Positions 9,231 through 19,595 are shown, counted from the stretch's first letter. The stretch: DNA of 64,000 nucleotides from Beijerinckiaceae bacterium (GCA_947475995.1 CANJNI010000002.1:1-64000); one strand, 5' to 3'. The notes: generated by a model from the letters alone, not told the origin. Numbers and translations are program-made.

Positions 9231-10223
9231 ATGACCAAACATCGCACCGTCGCGGTTCTGGGCGCAGGCGCGTGGGGCACGGCGCTTGCCAATGTGTCGG
9301 CCCGCAACGGCGCCGACACCATTCTGTGGGCGCGGGACGCCGCACATATCGGGGAGATGAAGGCCGAGCGCCAGAACCGCCGCCGCCTGCCGGGCATTGC
9401 GCTTGAAGCGGGCGTTCATCCTTCCGGGCAGCTCTCCGACATCGCCAAGGCCGACGTGGTTCTGGCGGTCGTGCCCGCGCAGGCGGTGCGCTCGCTGTGC
9501 GAACAGATGCGCGCCGTCCTGAAGGCCGGAACGCCCGTGGTGGTCTGCGCCAAGGGAATCGAGCGCCAGACCGGCAAGTTCATGAGCGATGTGGTGACGG
9601 AAGTCCTGCCCGATCATCAGCCCGCGATTCTGTCCGGTCCGAGTTTCGCCGACGATGTCGCGAAGGGCCTGCCGACCGCCGTCACTCTTGCGGCGCATGA
9701 TGAGCCGCTGGCGCGCGATCTGGTCGGGGCCATCGGGATTCCGTCTTTCCGGCTCTATCACTCGCTGGATGTGCGCGGAGTCGAGATCGGCGGAGCGGCC
9801 AAGAACGTGCTGGCCATCGCCTGCGGGATCGCCCAGGGACGCGAACTGGGGGCCAGCGCCAGCGCCGCCCTCGTGGCGCGCGGCTTTGCCGAACTCATGC
9901 GCTTTGGCCGGGCCTACGGGGCGCGCGCCGAAACCCTGATGGGGCTGTCGGGACTTGGCGATCTGGTGCTCACCTGCGGCTCCACCCAGTCACGCAATTT
10001 TTCGCTCGGCCTTGCGCTGGGACGCGGCGAGAGCCTGCAGCAGGCAAGCGGCGGCAAACTGGCCGAAGGCGCTTTCACGGCAAGCATTCTGGTCGAGATG
10101 GCGCGCCAGAAAGGCGTCGAAATGCCCATCGCAGCCAGCATCGACGCTGTGCTGGCCGAACGCATGAGCGTGCGCGAGGCGATCGAGGCGCTTCTGATGC
10201 GCCCCTCCAAGGCCGAAATCTGA
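9231..10223 (+). CDS. gpsA: NAD(P)H-dependent glycerol-3-phosphate dehydrogenase
   Basis: GpsA reduces dihydroxyacetone phosphate to sn-glycerol-3-phosphate for phospholipid synthesis. The 330-residue protein has the Rossmann motif GAGAWGTALA at residues 10-19. The catalytic lysine lies in GGAAKNVLAIACGI, and the C-terminal domain contains LMGLSGLGDLVLTC. It follows the PLD-like gene by seven bases and is probably cotranscribed with tsaD. Confidence 0.96.
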   Translation: MTKHRTVAVLGAGAWGTALANVSARNGADTILWARDAAHIGEMKAERQNRRRLPGIALEAGVHPSGQLSDIAKADVVLAVVPAQAVRSLCEQMRAVLKAGTPVVVCAKGIERQTGKFMSDVVTEVLPDHQPAILSGPSFADDVAKGLPTAVTLAAHDEPLARDLVGAIGIPSFRLYHSLDVRGVEIGGAAKNVLAIACGIAQGRELGASASAALVARGFAELMRFGRAYGARAETLMGLSGLGDLVLTCGSTQSRNFSLGLALGRGESLQQASGGKLAEGAFTASILVEMARQKGVEMPIAASIDAVLAERMSVREAIEALLMRPSKAEI

Positions 10224-10287
10224 ACTGCGCTTTACGCTTCCGCCGGGCCGCACTAGCCTGCGCCGATTCAATTCGGAGCGGACATCC

Positions 10288-10707
10288 ATGGCGTACTGGC
10301 TGGTGAAGAGCGAACCCTCGGCGTGGTCGTGGGACCAGCAGGTCGCAGCCGGCGAAAAAGGCACGTCGTGGAACGGGGTCCGTAACCACACCGCCAAACT
10401 GCATCTCATGGCGATGAAGCTCGGCGACAAGGCCTTCTTCTACCATTCGAACGACGGCAAGGAAGTCGTCGGCATCGTGGAAGTCTGCAAGACGTTCTAC
10501 CCCGATCCCACCGACGAGAGCGGCAAGTTCGGCATGGTGGATTTCAGGGCCGTGCGGCCTTTCGCCAAGCCAGTGACGCTGGCGCAGGTGAAGGCGACCC
10601 CCGAACTGGCGAAGATGTCCCTGATCACGTCGTTCCGGTTGTCGGTGCAGCCAGTGGCGGCGGACGAATGGAAGTTCGTATGCAAGATGGGCGGCGTGAA
10701 GCCCTGA
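10288..10707 (+). CDS. EVE domain protein
   Basis: This 139-residue protein is a single PUA-like EVE domain. It opens MAYWLVKSEPSAWSWDQQ and contains WNGVRNHTAKLHLMAMKLGD and FFYHSNDGKEVVGIVEV. The aromatic cage of EVE domains is thought to bind modified bases, and stand-alone members occur widely in proteobacteria. No toxin or restriction partner adjoins it. A link to the Mrr-like protein about 20 kb away, whose N-terminus may also be PUA-like, is speculative. Confidence 0.92.
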   Translation: MAYWLVKSEPSAWSWDQQVAAGEKGTSWNGVRNHTAKLHLMAMKLGDKAFFYHSNDGKEVVGIVEVCKTFYPDPTDESGKFGMVDFRAVRPFAKPVTLAQVKATPELAKMSLITSFRLSVQPVAADEWKFVCKMGGVKP

Positions 10708-10719
10708 CCGGAGGGAACA

Positions 10720-11115
10720 GTGAGCATAGATTACACCGCTATACTCGCAGCCGCTGTCGCCAGCTGGATCGCCGGCTCGATCTGGTACGGAGTTCTTGGC
10801 AAGCAATGGATGGCGGCGCTGGGGTGGACGCGCGAGAGCATGGGAAACTCCATGCCGATTGTGCCGATGATCACGTCCTTCGTGGCCGAAATCATCATGG
10901 CGCTGGTGCTCCTCGGCGTGCTGTCGCACATGAAGGTGTCCGGCCTTCAGGTTGGCCTGATGGTCGCATTCCTGATCTGGCTCGGATTCGTGGCCACGAC
11001 CATCGTGGTCAACAATGCTTTCTCGAAGCGCACATTCATGCTGTCGCTCATCGACAGCGGCCACTGGCTTGTGGTGCTTCTCGTACAGGCGCTCGTGCTG
11101 GGCTGGATGCGTTGA
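10720..11115 (+). CDS. DUF1761 family membrane protein
   Basis: This 131-residue protein starts at a GTG preceded by GGAGG. Four predicted transmembrane segments lie at about 5-25, 45-68, 78-98 and 108-128. The short loop SIWYGVLGKQWMAALGWT after the first helix is typical of DUF1761. Function unknown. It lies 12 bases after the EVE gene and 11 bases before the YARHG gene, suggesting one transcript. Confidence 0.85.
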   Translation: MSIDYTAILAAAVASWIAGSIWYGVLGKQWMAALGWTRESMGNSMPIVPMITSFVAEIIMALVLLGVLSHMKVSGLQVGLMVAFLIWLGFVATTIVVNNAFSKRTFMLSLIDSGHWLVVLLVQALVLGWMR

Positions 11116-11126
11116 GGGAGACGCGC

Positions 11127-11423
11127 ATGACGAAGTTACTGACCTCAATGCGCGACGCGGCGATTGCCGCATCCGTTCTGTCCGCAGCGATGCTTCCGGC
11201 CGCTCCTGCATTCGCCCAGGACCCTTCGCTGATGTCGTGCGAAGAGCTCTGGTACGCGCGCAACGAGATCTACGCCCGCAACGGCTTTTGTTTCAAGACA
11301 GCGCGCGCCCAGTCTGCTTTCGGCCCCGGTTGCTTTCCGCCCTTCGGCAAGCTGACAGGCGCAGACGCCCGCAGCGTCTCCGCGCTGCAATCGTGGGAAA
11401 AGCGCCGGAAATGCCCGGGCTGA
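11127..11423 (+). CDS. Small secreted YARHG-domain protein
   Basis: The protein has 98 residues with a signal peptide (cleaved near APAFAQD at residues 27-31). A short mature domain follows: CEELWYARNEIYARNGFCF, the pattern of YARHG domains. These extracellular modules occur in exported proteins of unknown function. Three cysteines remain after cleavage. The start at 11127 is supported by GAGGGAG upstream. The stop codon abuts that of the convergent mutT. Confidence 0.8.
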   Translation: MTKLLTSMRDAAIAASVLSAAMLPAAPAFAQDPSLMSCEELWYARNEIYARNGFCFKTARAQSAFGPGCFPPFGKLTGADARSVSALQSWEKRRKCPG

Positions 11424-11825
11424 TCAGCCGAGCAGGTCGATCAGCGGCGGGATGAGCGGCTCGTCGGCGGGCGGCATTGCAAACTGGCGCAGGTCGCGCG
11501 CCCGCACCCATTTCAGCGCCTGCCCTTCCGCCGAACGCACGAAGCCTTCCCAGCGCCGGCACACGTAAAGCGGCATCAGCAGGTGGAAATCCTCATAGGC
11601 ATGGCTAGCGAACGTCAACGGCGCGAGGCACGCCTCCTTCACGTCGATCCCGAGCTCTTCCTTCAATTCGCGGATGAGCGAAGCCTCGGGTCTCTCGCCC
11701 GGGTCGACCTTGCCGCCAGGAAATTCCCAGAGACCCGCAAGCTGCTTGCCCTCGGGACGCTGCGCAATGAGGACGCGATTGTCGGCGTCGATCAGCGCAA
11801 CTGCCACCACCAGAAGAATCTTCAT
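11424..11825 (-). CDS. mutT: 8-oxo-dGTP diphosphatase, MutT-type Nudix hydrolase
   Basis: MutT removes oxidised dGTP from the nucleotide pool. The 133-residue protein carries a complete Nudix box: GGKVDPGERPEASLIRELKE followed by ELGI, that is GX5EX7REUXEEXGU. It opens MKILLVVAVALIDADNRVLI. The start at 11825 fits the family; the longer upstream reading is not similar to anything. In many relatives mutT follows argJ, but here argJ is about 6 kb away. Confidence 0.93.
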   Translation of the reverse strand: MKILLVVAVALIDADNRVLIAQRPEGKQLAGLWEFPGGKVDPGERPEASLIRELKEELGIDVKEACLAPLTFASHAYEDFHLLMPLYVCRRWEGFVRSAEGQALKWVRARDLRQFAMPPADEPLIPPLIDLLG

Positions 11826-12045
11826 GTCCGCCCCGTGAGCTTCAAGCGCCTCGGACTGTCGGAACGACCCGCGCGAGATGCTTTCGCGTTCACGTAGCGC
11901 AAAAGCACCCCCGGTGGTTAGCCGTCCTGAGGTCTGCCGGACAAAACACCCGGCTTCCGCAGCGTTGAGCCGGTTGAAGCTGACGCCACAGGGGTATAGC
12001 GTCAAGCTTGACTGCGGATCGCGCGGCAATGATGGGGGAAGACGC

Positions 12046-13023
12046 ATGCAGGGCGCAATTACACGGCGCGCACGCGCACTGGCTTTCACGGCATTCTCTG
12101 CTCTTGCATGCGCCTGGACGGGAAGCGCGCTCGCACAACAAGGCGGCGCAGACAGAAACGCACTGGTTCCGCACCAGGTGGCGGAAGGCGTGTTCCTCAT
12201 GCAAAATCCCACCGGCTCGGGGAACGCCGGCTTCGTCATCACGAGCGACGGCGTGCTGGTTTTCGACGCCGATGTGCGCAACGCCGACCAGACGCTCGCC
12301 TTCATTCGCAAGCAGACGGACAAGAAGGTGCGATACGTCGTCATCTCTCATGCGGCCGGCGACCACGCGACAGGCGTCTGGCACTACCGCGAGGATAAAC
12401 CCACCTTCATCGCGACGCGCCGACAGATGCGCGACATGTACATGCAGGAGAAACAACAGTTCGACGAGCGCAAGGCGCAGGGCCGACCCGAGCAGAATCC
12501 TTATGCGCGCGCGGAATTCGTGACCCCTGATCTCGGCTTTGAAGGCGCATTGACGCTCCAGTTCGGCGACGTGACGTTCCAACTCACCGAGGAGGGACAC
12601 GGCCACAGCACCAGCGACGTCACCATGTTCGTGCCTCAGAAGCGCGTGTTTTTCATGGGTGACCTGTTGAACACCGAGATTCATCCCGGACAGAGCGAAT
12701 CCGCCGGCGTCATCTTCGCGAACGTCACCGGATGGGTTTCAAGTCTAGACCGCGTTTTGGCGCGCAACCTTGCGGTGGATACATACATCCCCGGTCACGG
12801 GCCGGTGCATCTGGGACGCGGTGTTGCGGATCTAGAGGAGCAAAAGCGTTATTTCCTGACGATGCGCGATCGCGTCTCGCGCCGCATGGCGCAGGGAGAC
12901 GACCTCGCGAAAATCCAGAAAGACTTCCAGCCCCCGGAGGAGTTTGCCCGCTACAGCCGAAAGGAGCGGATGAATAACTTCCTCAATCTGTTTTTCCATC
13001 AAAATATCGAGCGCGGATTTTAG
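12046..13023 (+). CDS. Exported metallo-beta-lactamase-fold hydrolase with an altered metal motif
   Basis: The 325-residue protein has a signal peptide (to about SALAQQ, residue 30) and an MBL fold. The first metal motif reads SHAAGDHATG, that is HxAxDH, where most members have HxHxDH. Later ligands look present: GHGHSTSDV, FMGDLLN and IPGHGPVHLG. It resembles periplasmic MBL proteins sometimes found with quinoprotein systems, but no such genes adjoin it. The missing histidine would weaken one zinc site. The start at 12046 is preceded by GGGGGAAG. Confidence 0.8.
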   Translation: MQGAITRRARALAFTAFSALACAWTGSALAQQGGADRNALVPHQVAEGVFLMQNPTGSGNAGFVITSDGVLVFDADVRNADQTLAFIRKQTDKKVRYVVISHAAGDHATGVWHYREDKPTFIATRRQMRDMYMQEKQQFDERKAQGRPEQNPYARAEFVTPDLGFEGALTLQFGDVTFQLTEEGHGHSTSDVTMFVPQKRVFFMGDLLNTEIHPGQSESAGVIFANVTGWVSSLDRVLARNLAVDTYIPGHGPVHLGRGVADLEEQKRYFLTMRDRVSRRMAQGDDLAKIQKDFQPPEEFARYSRKERMNNFLNLFFHQNIERGF

Positions 13024-13050
13024 ACCCGCATCCGCTGCGCCGAAATGCAG

Positions 13051-13084
13051 AAAAGCCCGATGCATGGAGTGTGCATCGGGCTTT
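13051..13084. terminator. Bidirectional rho-independent terminator between the MBL gene and secA
   Basis: A 13-base stem AAAGCCCGATGCA / TGCATCGGGCTTT closes a seven-base loop. It is flanked by A-rich sequence on the left and T-rich sequence on the right, so it can serve both convergent genes. Confidence 0.88.
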
Positions 13085-13106
13085 CTGATACCCATTCCGG
13101 GAAGCC

Positions 13107-15929
13107 CTAGACCAGCACGCCGTGGCAGTGCTTGTACTTCTTGCCCGAGCCGCATGGACAGGCCTCGTTGCGGCCGACCTTGCCCCAGGTATTCGGATCC
13201 TGCGGATCGCGCGGGGGGGGCGGCGGCGCTTCGACAGCGGGCAGAATGCCCATCGCCTGCGGGGAGAAATCGCCAGCCGCGATGCGGTTGTTGATTTCCT
13301 CGATGGTCGCCGCATCCATGCCGCTGAACGGATCGTCCGGATCTGCCTGCAGCAATTGTTGTTCGGGAGACTGCTGTTCGAACGACACTTCGACGCGCAT
13401 CAGTTGCTGCGTCGCCATCTCGTGCCAGCGCGAGATGAGGCTGTTGAAGAGTTCGAAGGCTTCGGACTTGTACTCGTTCAGCGGATCGCGCTGCGCATAA
13501 CCGCGCCAGCCGATGACCTGACGCAGGTGATCGAGCTGCACAAGATGTTCGCGCCAGAAATGGTCGAGCACCTGAAGCACGACCTGCTTTTCGACGTAAC
13601 GCATCACGTCGGGCGTATTCTTCTCGATGCGCGCCGCATAGGCGTCGTCTGCCGCCTTGTGCAGGCGTTCGGAGACTTCCTCCTCGCCGATGCCTTCTTC
13701 CCTGGCCCAGTCGGCCAGCGGCGGCTCGATGCCGAGCGCCTCGGAAACCGCAGTCTGCAGGCCCGGAATATCCCAAGTCTCCGGATAGGAGTCGGCCGGA
13801 ATGAAGCGGCCCATGATCTCGTCGACCACGTTGCTGCGCATGTTGCCGACTGTTTCTTCCAGCGATTCCTGCGCCATCATCTCGCGGCGCTGCTCGAAGA
13901 CGACCTTGCGCTGGTCGTTCATGACGTTGTCGTACTTGAGTATGTTCTTGCGGATGTCGAAGTTGCGCGCCTCGACCTTCTGCTGCGCCTTCTCAAGCGC
14001 CTTGTTGATCCACGGATGGACGATCGACTCGTCTTCCTTGAGGCCAAGACGCTGCAGCATCGTGTCCATGCGCTCGGACCCGAAGATGCGCATCAGATCG
14101 TCCTGCAGCGACAGGAAGAACTTGGAACGGCCCGGATCGCCCTGACGTCCCGAGCGGCCGCGCAACTGGTTGTCGATGCGGCGGCTTTCGTGTCGCTCGG
14201 TGCCAATGATGTAAAGACCGCCGGCCGCGATGGCCTTTTCCTTGAAGTCGGCGACTTCCGCGCGGATCTGCGCTTCGCGCGCGTCACGCTCGGGGCCGGG
14301 CTCCACGTTCGAGAGTTCCTGCGCGACCCGCATCTCGACATTGCCGCCGAGCTGGATGTCGGTGCCGCGGCCGGCCATGTTGGTCGCAATGGTGATCGCG
14401 CCCGGCACGCCCGCTTCCGCAACGATATAGGCTTCCTGCTCGTGGAAGCGCGCGTTGAGCACCGCGAACAGCTTCGATTGGGTCCCGGCGCGCGCGGCTG
14501 CGTAAAGCGTCTGAAGCGCATCGGGCTTTTCGAAGTCGATCATCGTATAGCCCTGCTGCAGCATGAACTCGGCAAGCTGCTCGGACTTCTCGATGGAGGT
14601 GGTGCCAACCAGAAGCGGTTGCATCTTCTGGTTCGCGGCCTCGATCTCGCGCAGGATCGCCTTCAGCTTTTCGGGCGCCGTGCGATAGACTTCATCGTCT
14701 TCGTCGATGCGCTTGACGGAGCGGTTGGTGGGAATTTCCACCACATCGAGCTTGTAGATCTCGGCGAATTCGTCAGCTTCCGTGGCCGCCGTTCCGGTCA
14801 TGCCGGCGAGCTTGCCATACAGGCGGAAATAGTTCTGGAACGTGATCGACGCGAGCGTCACGTTCTCGGGCATCACCTGCACGTGTTCCTTCGCTTCCAG
14901 CGCCTGATGCAGGCCTTCCGAGAAGCGGCGACCCGGCATCATGCGGCCGGTGAACTCGTCGATGATGACGACTTCGCCGTTGCGGACGATGTAGTCCTTG
15001 TCGCGCTGGAACAGCGTATGCGCCTTCAGCGCCTGCTGGACGTGATGCACGATGGTGACGTTGGCGGCCTCGTAAAGCCCGCCCTCTTTCAGAAGCCCGA
15101 CCTCGCGCAGCAGCTCTTCGATATGTTCGTTGCCTGCCTCGGTCAGGTTGGCGGAGCGCTGCTTCTCGTCGACCTCGTAGTCGCCCTTGACGAGCCGTGG
15201 GATCAGCGTGTCGATGGCGTTGTAAAGTTCGGACTTGTCGTCGGACGGTCCAGAAATGATGAGCGGCGTGCGCGCCTCGTCGACCAGGATCGAGTCGACC
15301 TCGTCGACGATCGCAAAATTATGGCCGCGCTGAACCATCTGGTTCAGCTCGTACTTCATGTTGTCGCGCAGATAGTCGAAGCCGAACTCGTTGTTCGTCC
15401 CGTAAGTGATGTCGGCCGCATAGGATTCGCGGCGCTGCTCGTCGTCGAGCCCGTGCACGATGATCCCCACCGTCAGGCCCAGGAAGCGATAGACCTGACC
15501 CATCCATTCGGCGTCGCGGCGGGCCAGATAGTCGTTCACGGTGACGACGTGAACGCCCTTGCCGGAGAGTGCGTTCAGATAGGTCGCAAGCGTGGCGACC
15601 AGCGTCTTGCCTTCGCCCGTGCGCATTTCGGCGATGGCGCCTTCATGCAGCACCATGCCGCCGATCATCTGCACGTCGAAATGGCGCTGGCCGAGGGCGC
15701 GGCGAGCCGCCTCGCGCACGGTCGCGAAGGCCGGCACCAGAAGGTCGTCGAGCGTCTTCCCGTCGGCGAGCTGCTGGCGGAATTCCACGGTGCGGGCGCG
15801 GAGCTGCTCGTCTGTCAGCCTGGCGACTTCGGCTTCAGCCGCATTGATGGCCGCGACCTTCGGCGCATAGGTCTTGAGCCGCCGGTCGTTGGCGGAGCCG
15901 AAAATCTTCTTCGCGAGCGCCGTGAACAT
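13107..15929 (-). CDS. secA: Preprotein translocase ATPase SecA
   Basis: SecA drives preproteins through SecYEG. The protein has 940 residues from the ATG at 15929 ([19 protein letters not shown]); a longer reading to 16055 is not part of the family. Walker A is MRTGEGKTL near residue 105 and the DEAD-type box is [14 protein letters not shown] near 210. The motif [10 protein letters not shown] marks the second motor domain. The C-terminal SEC-C zinc motif is [14 protein letters not shown]. It is divergent from the parvulin gene, a common arrangement in Hyphomicrobiales. Confidence 0.98.
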   Translation of the reverse strand: MFTALAKKIFGSANDRRLKTYAPKVAAINAAEAEVARLTDEQLRARTVEFRQQLADGKTLDDLLVPAFATVREAARRALGQRHFDVQMIGGMVLHEGAIAEMRTGEGKTLVATLATYLNALSGKGVHVVTVNDYLARRDAEWMGQVYRFLGLTVGIIVHGLDDEQRRESYAADITYGTNNEFGFDYLRDNMKYELNQMVQRGHNFAIVDEVDSILVDEARTPLIISGPSDDKSELYNAIDTLIPRLVKGDYEVDEKQRSANLTEAGNEHIEELLREVGLLKEGGLYEAANVTIVHHVQQALKAHTLFQRDKDYIVRNGEVVIIDEFTGRMMPGRRFSEGLHQALEAKEHVQVMPENVTLASITFQNYFRLYGKLAGMTGTAATEADEFAEIYKLDVVEIPTNRSVKRIDEDDEVYRTAPEKLKAILREIEAANQKMQPLLVGTTSIEKSEQLAEFMLQQGYTMIDFEKPDALQTLYAAARAGTQSKLFAVLNARFHEQEAYIVAEAGVPGAITIATNMAGRGTDIQLGGNVEMRVAQELSNVEPGPERDAREAQIRAEVADFKEKAIAAGGLYIIGTERHESRRIDNQLRGRSGRQGDPGRSKFFLSLQDDLMRIFGSERMDTMLQRLGLKEDESIVHPWINKALEKAQQKVEARNFDIRKNILKYDNVMNDQRKVVFEQRREMMAQESLEETVGNMRSNVVDEIMGRFIPADSYPETWDIPGLQTAVSEALGIEPPLADWAREEGIGEEEVSERLHKAADDAYAARIEKNTPDVMRYVEKQVVLQVLDHFWREHLVQLDHLRQVIGWRGYAQRDPLNEYKSEAFELFNSLISRWHEMATQQLMRVEVSFEQQSPEQQLLQADPDDPFSGMDAATIEEINNRIAAGDFSPQAMGILPAVEAPPPPPRDPQDPNTWGKVGRNEACPCGSGKKYKHCHGVLV

Positions 15930-16245
15930 CCACCAGACCCTTTTGCGAACCAACAGCATCCGGACGCCGGACGCGACCGGTCGGCCGGAGCGCCGGGCGG
16001 ATACCCGGCAAACGCCCAAGATGCAGGGAATTGCGGAGATCGGACGCCGGAACACCAGCCTGAAATCGCGTGAGAGATAAGAGCGGGGTCCGGCCTTGTC
16101 AATCAGACGGGACCTTGGGGAGAATCCGCCCGCGCTGCCTCAACCACGCCGAATTGAAGCCCTATGGCTTGCCCCGATGGTGATTCTCGCCGATGTTGCG
16201 CGCGTCCGGCAGCGCTTCCGGCAATCCCGAGATCTGGAGCCCTGC

Positions 16246-17085
16246 ATGGCATTTCCCCGCATGACCCTCGCTCGCCTTGTCCCGGCGATCGCCGGCCTCG
16301 CTCTTCTGGCCGCACCGGTCGAGGCGAGAATTCTGGCGGTCGTGGAAGGCGTGGACATCACCGACGAAGATGTCGCCATCGCGATGGACGACATTGGCCC
16401 GACGCTCCCGCAGGACATGCAGGGTCCCGACCGTGACAAATACGTTCTGGACTACCTGATCGACCTGAAGCTGGTGGCCCGCAAGGCCGAGGCCGAGAAG
16501 CTCGTCAACGACGCCGATTTCGCCCGGCGCATGACCTATTACCGCGACAAGGTCTTCATGGAAGGCGCTTTCTCGGGTCTCAGCAAGCAGGTCAATACGG
16601 AGGCCGCGCTGCGAAAGGTCTATGACGATGTCTCGAAGGCCCAGAAGCCCGAGTCCGAAGTCCATGCGCGCCATATTCTGGTTCCCTCCGAGGACCAGGC
16701 CAAGGCGGCGCTGCGGCGGCTTCAGGGCGGCGAGGATTTCGCCAAGGTCGCCAAGGAGCTCTCGCAGGATCCGGGTTCGGAAGGCGGCGATCTCGGCTGG
16801 TTCACGCGCGACCAGATGGTTCCCGAATTCGCCGAAGCGGCCTTCAAGATGACCAGGCCGGGCGAACTTTCACAGCCGGTGCAGAGCCAGTTCGGCTGGC
16901 ACGTGATCCGGCTGGAAGAACGCCGTGACCGTCCTTTCCCGCCTTTCGAGGCCGTTCGCGATCAGGTCGCCCGCTATGCGGTGCAGAAGAGCCAGAGCGA
17001 CTATATTGCGAAGCTCCGTCAGGCCGCAAAGGTGGAGCGCATCGAGAGCGCGCCCGCGCCCCTGCCCATCCCGGCCCCGAAGTAA
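16246..17085 (+). CDS. Periplasmic parvulin-type peptidyl-prolyl isomerase
   Basis: The 279-residue protein has a signal peptide (residues 1-26, LLAAPVEA). A SurA/PrsA-like N-terminal helical region precedes a PpiC rotamase domain at about 140-235, with HARHILVPSEDQAKAALRRL and the conserved GGDLGWFTRDQMVPEF and FGWHVIRLEERR. It assists folding of exported proteins. The start at 16246 is preceded by TGGAG with a six-base spacer. Divergent from secA, which suits a role in secretion. Confidence 0.9.
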   Translation: MAFPRMTLARLVPAIAGLALLAAPVEARILAVVEGVDITDEDVAIAMDDIGPTLPQDMQGPDRDKYVLDYLIDLKLVARKAEAEKLVNDADFARRMTYYRDKVFMEGAFSGLSKQVNTEAALRKVYDDVSKAQKPESEVHARHILVPSEDQAKAALRRLQGGEDFAKVAKELSQDPGSEGGDLGWFTRDQMVPEFAEAAFKMTRPGELSQPVQSQFGWHVIRLEERRDRPFPPFEAVRDQVARYAVQKSQSDYIAKLRQAAKVERIESAPAPLPIPAPK

Positions 17086-17115
17086 GACAACAAGCCTCAT
17101 CAGGAGACAAACAGA

Positions 17116-17628
17116 ATGGCAAGCGGACCCGTCGCGACCTTCGCAATAGCACTCAACGCCCTGTCGGGACTGCTGGACAAGGGCGAGGCTTTCGCGGCGG
17201 CGAAAAAAGTCGATCCATCCGTTCTTCTCGGGATGCGCCTGTCGCCCGACATGTTTCCGATGAGCCGTCAGGTGCAGATCGCCTGCGATCTCGCCAAGAA
17301 CGGTTTTTCACGACTCGCGGGCGTCGAGGCGCCGCGCTTCGAGGATAACGAGACGACCTTCGCTCAACTCAAGGACCGGATCGCCCGCACGGTCGCCTAT
17401 ATCCAGACGCTCGATGCCTCAGCGATTGCGGCTTCGGGCGGCAGGACCATCGTGTTTCCCATGGGCCCCAGCCGCAAGGGCGAGATGACGGGCTCGGATT
17501 ATCTGGCCTCCTACATCGCCCCGAACGTCTATTTCCACATCACGACCGCCTACGCCATCATGCGTCATGCGGGCGTGGAGATCGGCAAGCAGGATTATCT
17601 GGCGGGAATTCCGATCAAGATTTCCTGA
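17116..17628 (+). CDS. DUF1993 family protein
   Basis: The 170-residue soluble protein is of the DUF1993 group. It includes a DinB-like four-helix arrangement and the block GSDYLASYIAPNVYFHITTAYAIMRH typical of the family. Histidines that could bind a metal sit in YFHITTAY and RHAG. The biochemical role is unknown. AGGAGAC lies before the ATG. It lies between the parvulin and argJ on the same strand. Confidence 0.88.
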   Translation: MASGPVATFAIALNALSGLLDKGEAFAAAKKVDPSVLLGMRLSPDMFPMSRQVQIACDLAKNGFSRLAGVEAPRFEDNETTFAQLKDRIARTVAYIQTLDASAIAASGGRTIVFPMGPSRKGEMTGSDYLASYIAPNVYFHITTAYAIMRHAGVEIGKQDYLAGIPIKIS

Positions 17629-17696
17629 TCCGCACGGCTTGACGCGCGCGAACGCCGGGGCTTTAGCAAGGAGCATCCGTTCCTGAGAGAAGCACC

Positions 17697-18947
17697 ATGG
17701 CGAAACCCGCAGAACTGTCTCCGCTCGCCCCCAAATCCTACCCGGACGTAATCCCGGTGGAGGGCGTGCGTTTTGCGACCGCCGCCGCCGGAATCCGTTA
17801 CAAGGGCCGGACCGACGTGATGCTGGCGCTGCTCGACAAGGGCACGCAGGTGGCGGGCGTCTTCACGCGGTCCAAGTGTCCCTCCGCGCCGGTGGACTGG
17901 TGCCGGGCGAAGCTGAAGGGCGGCAAGGCGCGTGCGCTGGTCGTCAATTCGGGCAACGCCAACGCCTTCACCGGCAAGGTGGGCGCGCAGGCCACGAAAC
18001 TCACCGCCGAAATCGCCGGGAAGGCGACAGGCGCTCCGCTTGGCGAGATTTTTCTGGCCTCCACGGGCGTCATCGGTGAACCGCTCGACGCCACGAAATT
18101 CAACGGCGTGATGGATGAACTCGTGCGCCGCGCTGCGCCCGAGGGCCTGCTGGAGGCCGCCAAGGCCATCATGACCACCGACACATTCCCGAAGATCGCC
18201 ACCGCGACGGCGCAGATCGGCGGCGTCGAGGTGCGCATCAACGGCATGGCGAAGGGCGCCGGCATGATCGCGCCCGACATGGCCACCATGCTGTCCTATG
18301 TGTTCACCGACGCTCCCATCGCGGCGGCGGCCTTGCAGGCCATGCTGTCTAAATCGGTGCAGACCAGCTTCAACTCGATCACCGTGGACAGCGACACATC
18401 GACCTCCGACACGCTGATGCTGTTCGCCACCGGAGCTGCCGCCAAACGTGGAGCGCCCAAGATCGCGCTCGCCGGAGACCGTCGTCTGGCGGACTTCAAG
18501 AAGGCGCTCGACGCCGTGCTACTCGATCTGGCGCATCAGGTGGTGCGCGACGGCGAAGGCTGCCGGAAGTTCGTCGGCATTGAAGTCGTCGGCGCAGCCA
18601 GCACTGCCGCCGCAAAACGCATCGGGCTTTCAATCGCCAATTCGCCGCTCGTCAAAACCGCCATCGCGGGGGAAGACGCCAACTGGGGCCGCATCGTGGC
18701 GGCTGTCGGCAAGGCGGGCGAAAAGGCCGAGCGCGACAAGCTAGCCATCTGGTTCGGAGATTTCCGCGTCGCCCACAAGGGCCTGCGCGATCCGACCTAC
18801 GACGAGTCCAAGACCTCCGCCTACATGAAGGGCGAGAACATCGAGATCCGGGTCGATTGCGGTGCGGGCGGCAAGGGCGTCGCGAAAGTCTGGACCTGCG
18901 ATCTCACCAAGGAATATGTGGCGATCAACGGCGACTATCGCAGCTGA
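17697..18947 (+). CDS. argJ: Bifunctional glutamate N-acetyltransferase/amino-acid acetyltransferase
   Basis: ArgJ moves acetyl from N-acetylornithine to glutamate in the cyclic arginine pathway. The protein has 416 residues. The autocleavage site is [16 protein letters not shown], with Thr197 (codon 18285-18287) as the nucleophile freed by cutting after Ala196. Other blocks are [20 protein letters not shown] and the closing [11 protein letters not shown]. Whether it also accepts acetyl-CoA cannot be told from sequence. Confidence 0.97.
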   Translation: MAKPAELSPLAPKSYPDVIPVEGVRFATAAAGIRYKGRTDVMLALLDKGTQVAGVFTRSKCPSAPVDWCRAKLKGGKARALVVNSGNANAFTGKVGAQATKLTAEIAGKATGAPLGEIFLASTGVIGEPLDATKFNGVMDELVRRAAPEGLLEAAKAIMTTDTFPKIATATAQIGGVEVRINGMAKGAGMIAPDMATMLSYVFTDAPIAAAALQAMLSKSVQTSFNSITVDSDTSTSDTLMLFATGAAAKRGAPKIALAGDRRLADFKKALDAVLLDLAHQVVRDGEGCRKFVGIEVVGAASTAAAKRIGLSIANSPLVKTAIAGEDANWGRIVAAVGKAGEKAERDKLAIWFGDFRVAHKGLRDPTYDESKTSAYMKGENIEIRVDCGAGGKGVAKVWTCDLTKEYVAINGDYRS

Positions 18948-19192
18948 GCGTCAGGCGAGCGCGACCTCATACGCGATGCCTTGCGGCCCGAAGGTGCGCT
19001 TCACCGAGAAGTTCGGGGAAGCACGACTCCTGTGCATGCGTCCGCATACCGTAGCGCCAAGCTTGCCTCCATGAACCGCACATGAATGACCGCCTCAGGG
19101 GTCATTCAGCCGCACGCGCCTAAAGTCGCGCCATGAACCAAACAGGCGGTCCGGTTGTTATCGGTCCTGTCAGCGGGTTCGAGGAGGACTTC
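18948..19192. other. Noncoding stretch after argJ
   Basis: This 245-bp gap contains no clear gene. On the minus strand a 28-codon reading from 19034 to 18951 ends NFSVKRTFGPQGIAYEVALA, which looks protein-like but has no family I can name. It may be a remnant. GAGGAGGA near 19181 is the ribosome binding site of the following gene. Confidence 0.3.
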
Positions 19193-19501
19193 ATGACCAT
19201 TCTTAGCAAGACTGCTGCGGCGGGCGTAGCCGCTCTCACTCTGGCCGGGGCCTTGGCCATCACGCCTGCCGAGGCCGGCTGGCGTGGTCATCGCGGCGGC
19301 GCTCCGGTGGCGGCAGGCATCATCGGTGGTCTGGCGCTCGGCGCTCTGGCCGCTGGATCGGCCAACGCCTACTACGCCCCCCGCGCCTATTACGCGCCTG
19401 CTCCGGCCTACGCCTACGGCGGCTGCCGCATCGAACGCCAGCCCGCCTACAATCGCTGGGGCCATTTCGCCGGATGGCGGCGGGTCCGCGTCTGTTACTG
19501 A
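19193..19501 (+). CDS. Small exported Gly/Ala/Tyr-rich protein
   Basis: The 102-residue protein has a signal peptide (to about ITPAEAGW, residue 25). A glycine-rich hydrophobic stretch GIIGGLALGALAAGSANA follows, then a tyrosine/proline-rich segment with YYAPRAYYAPAPAYAYGG. The C-terminus WRRVRVCY is typical of small Hyphomicrobiales exported proteins of unknown function. Two cysteines remain. The start at 19193 follows GAGGAGGA. A strong terminator follows the gene. Confidence 0.8.
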   Translation: MTILSKTAAAGVAALTLAGALAITPAEAGWRGHRGGAPVAAGIIGGLALGALAAGSANAYYAPRAYYAPAPAYAYGGCRIERQPAYNRWGHFAGWRRVRVCY

Positions 19502-19545
19502 TTTCACGAAAACCGTAAGGTCCTCAAAGACCTGACGGCGACAGA

Positions 19546-19580
19546 CCCTCCGGGCACGCCCCCCGCCCGGAGGGTTTTCT
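19546..19580 (+). terminator. Rho-independent terminator after the small exported protein
   Basis: A perfect ten-base stem CCCTCCGGGC / GCCCGGAGGG with a nine-base loop is followed by TTTTCT. Confidence 0.92.
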
Positions 19581-19595
19581 ATTGCCCGGTCGGGA

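Noticed and set aside
13122-16073. A 983-codon open frame antisense to secA
   Set aside because: It mirrors the secA codon pattern on the opposite strand, has low-complexity His/Arg/Leu-rich sequence, and shows no family motif. It is a by-product of GC-rich codon bias.
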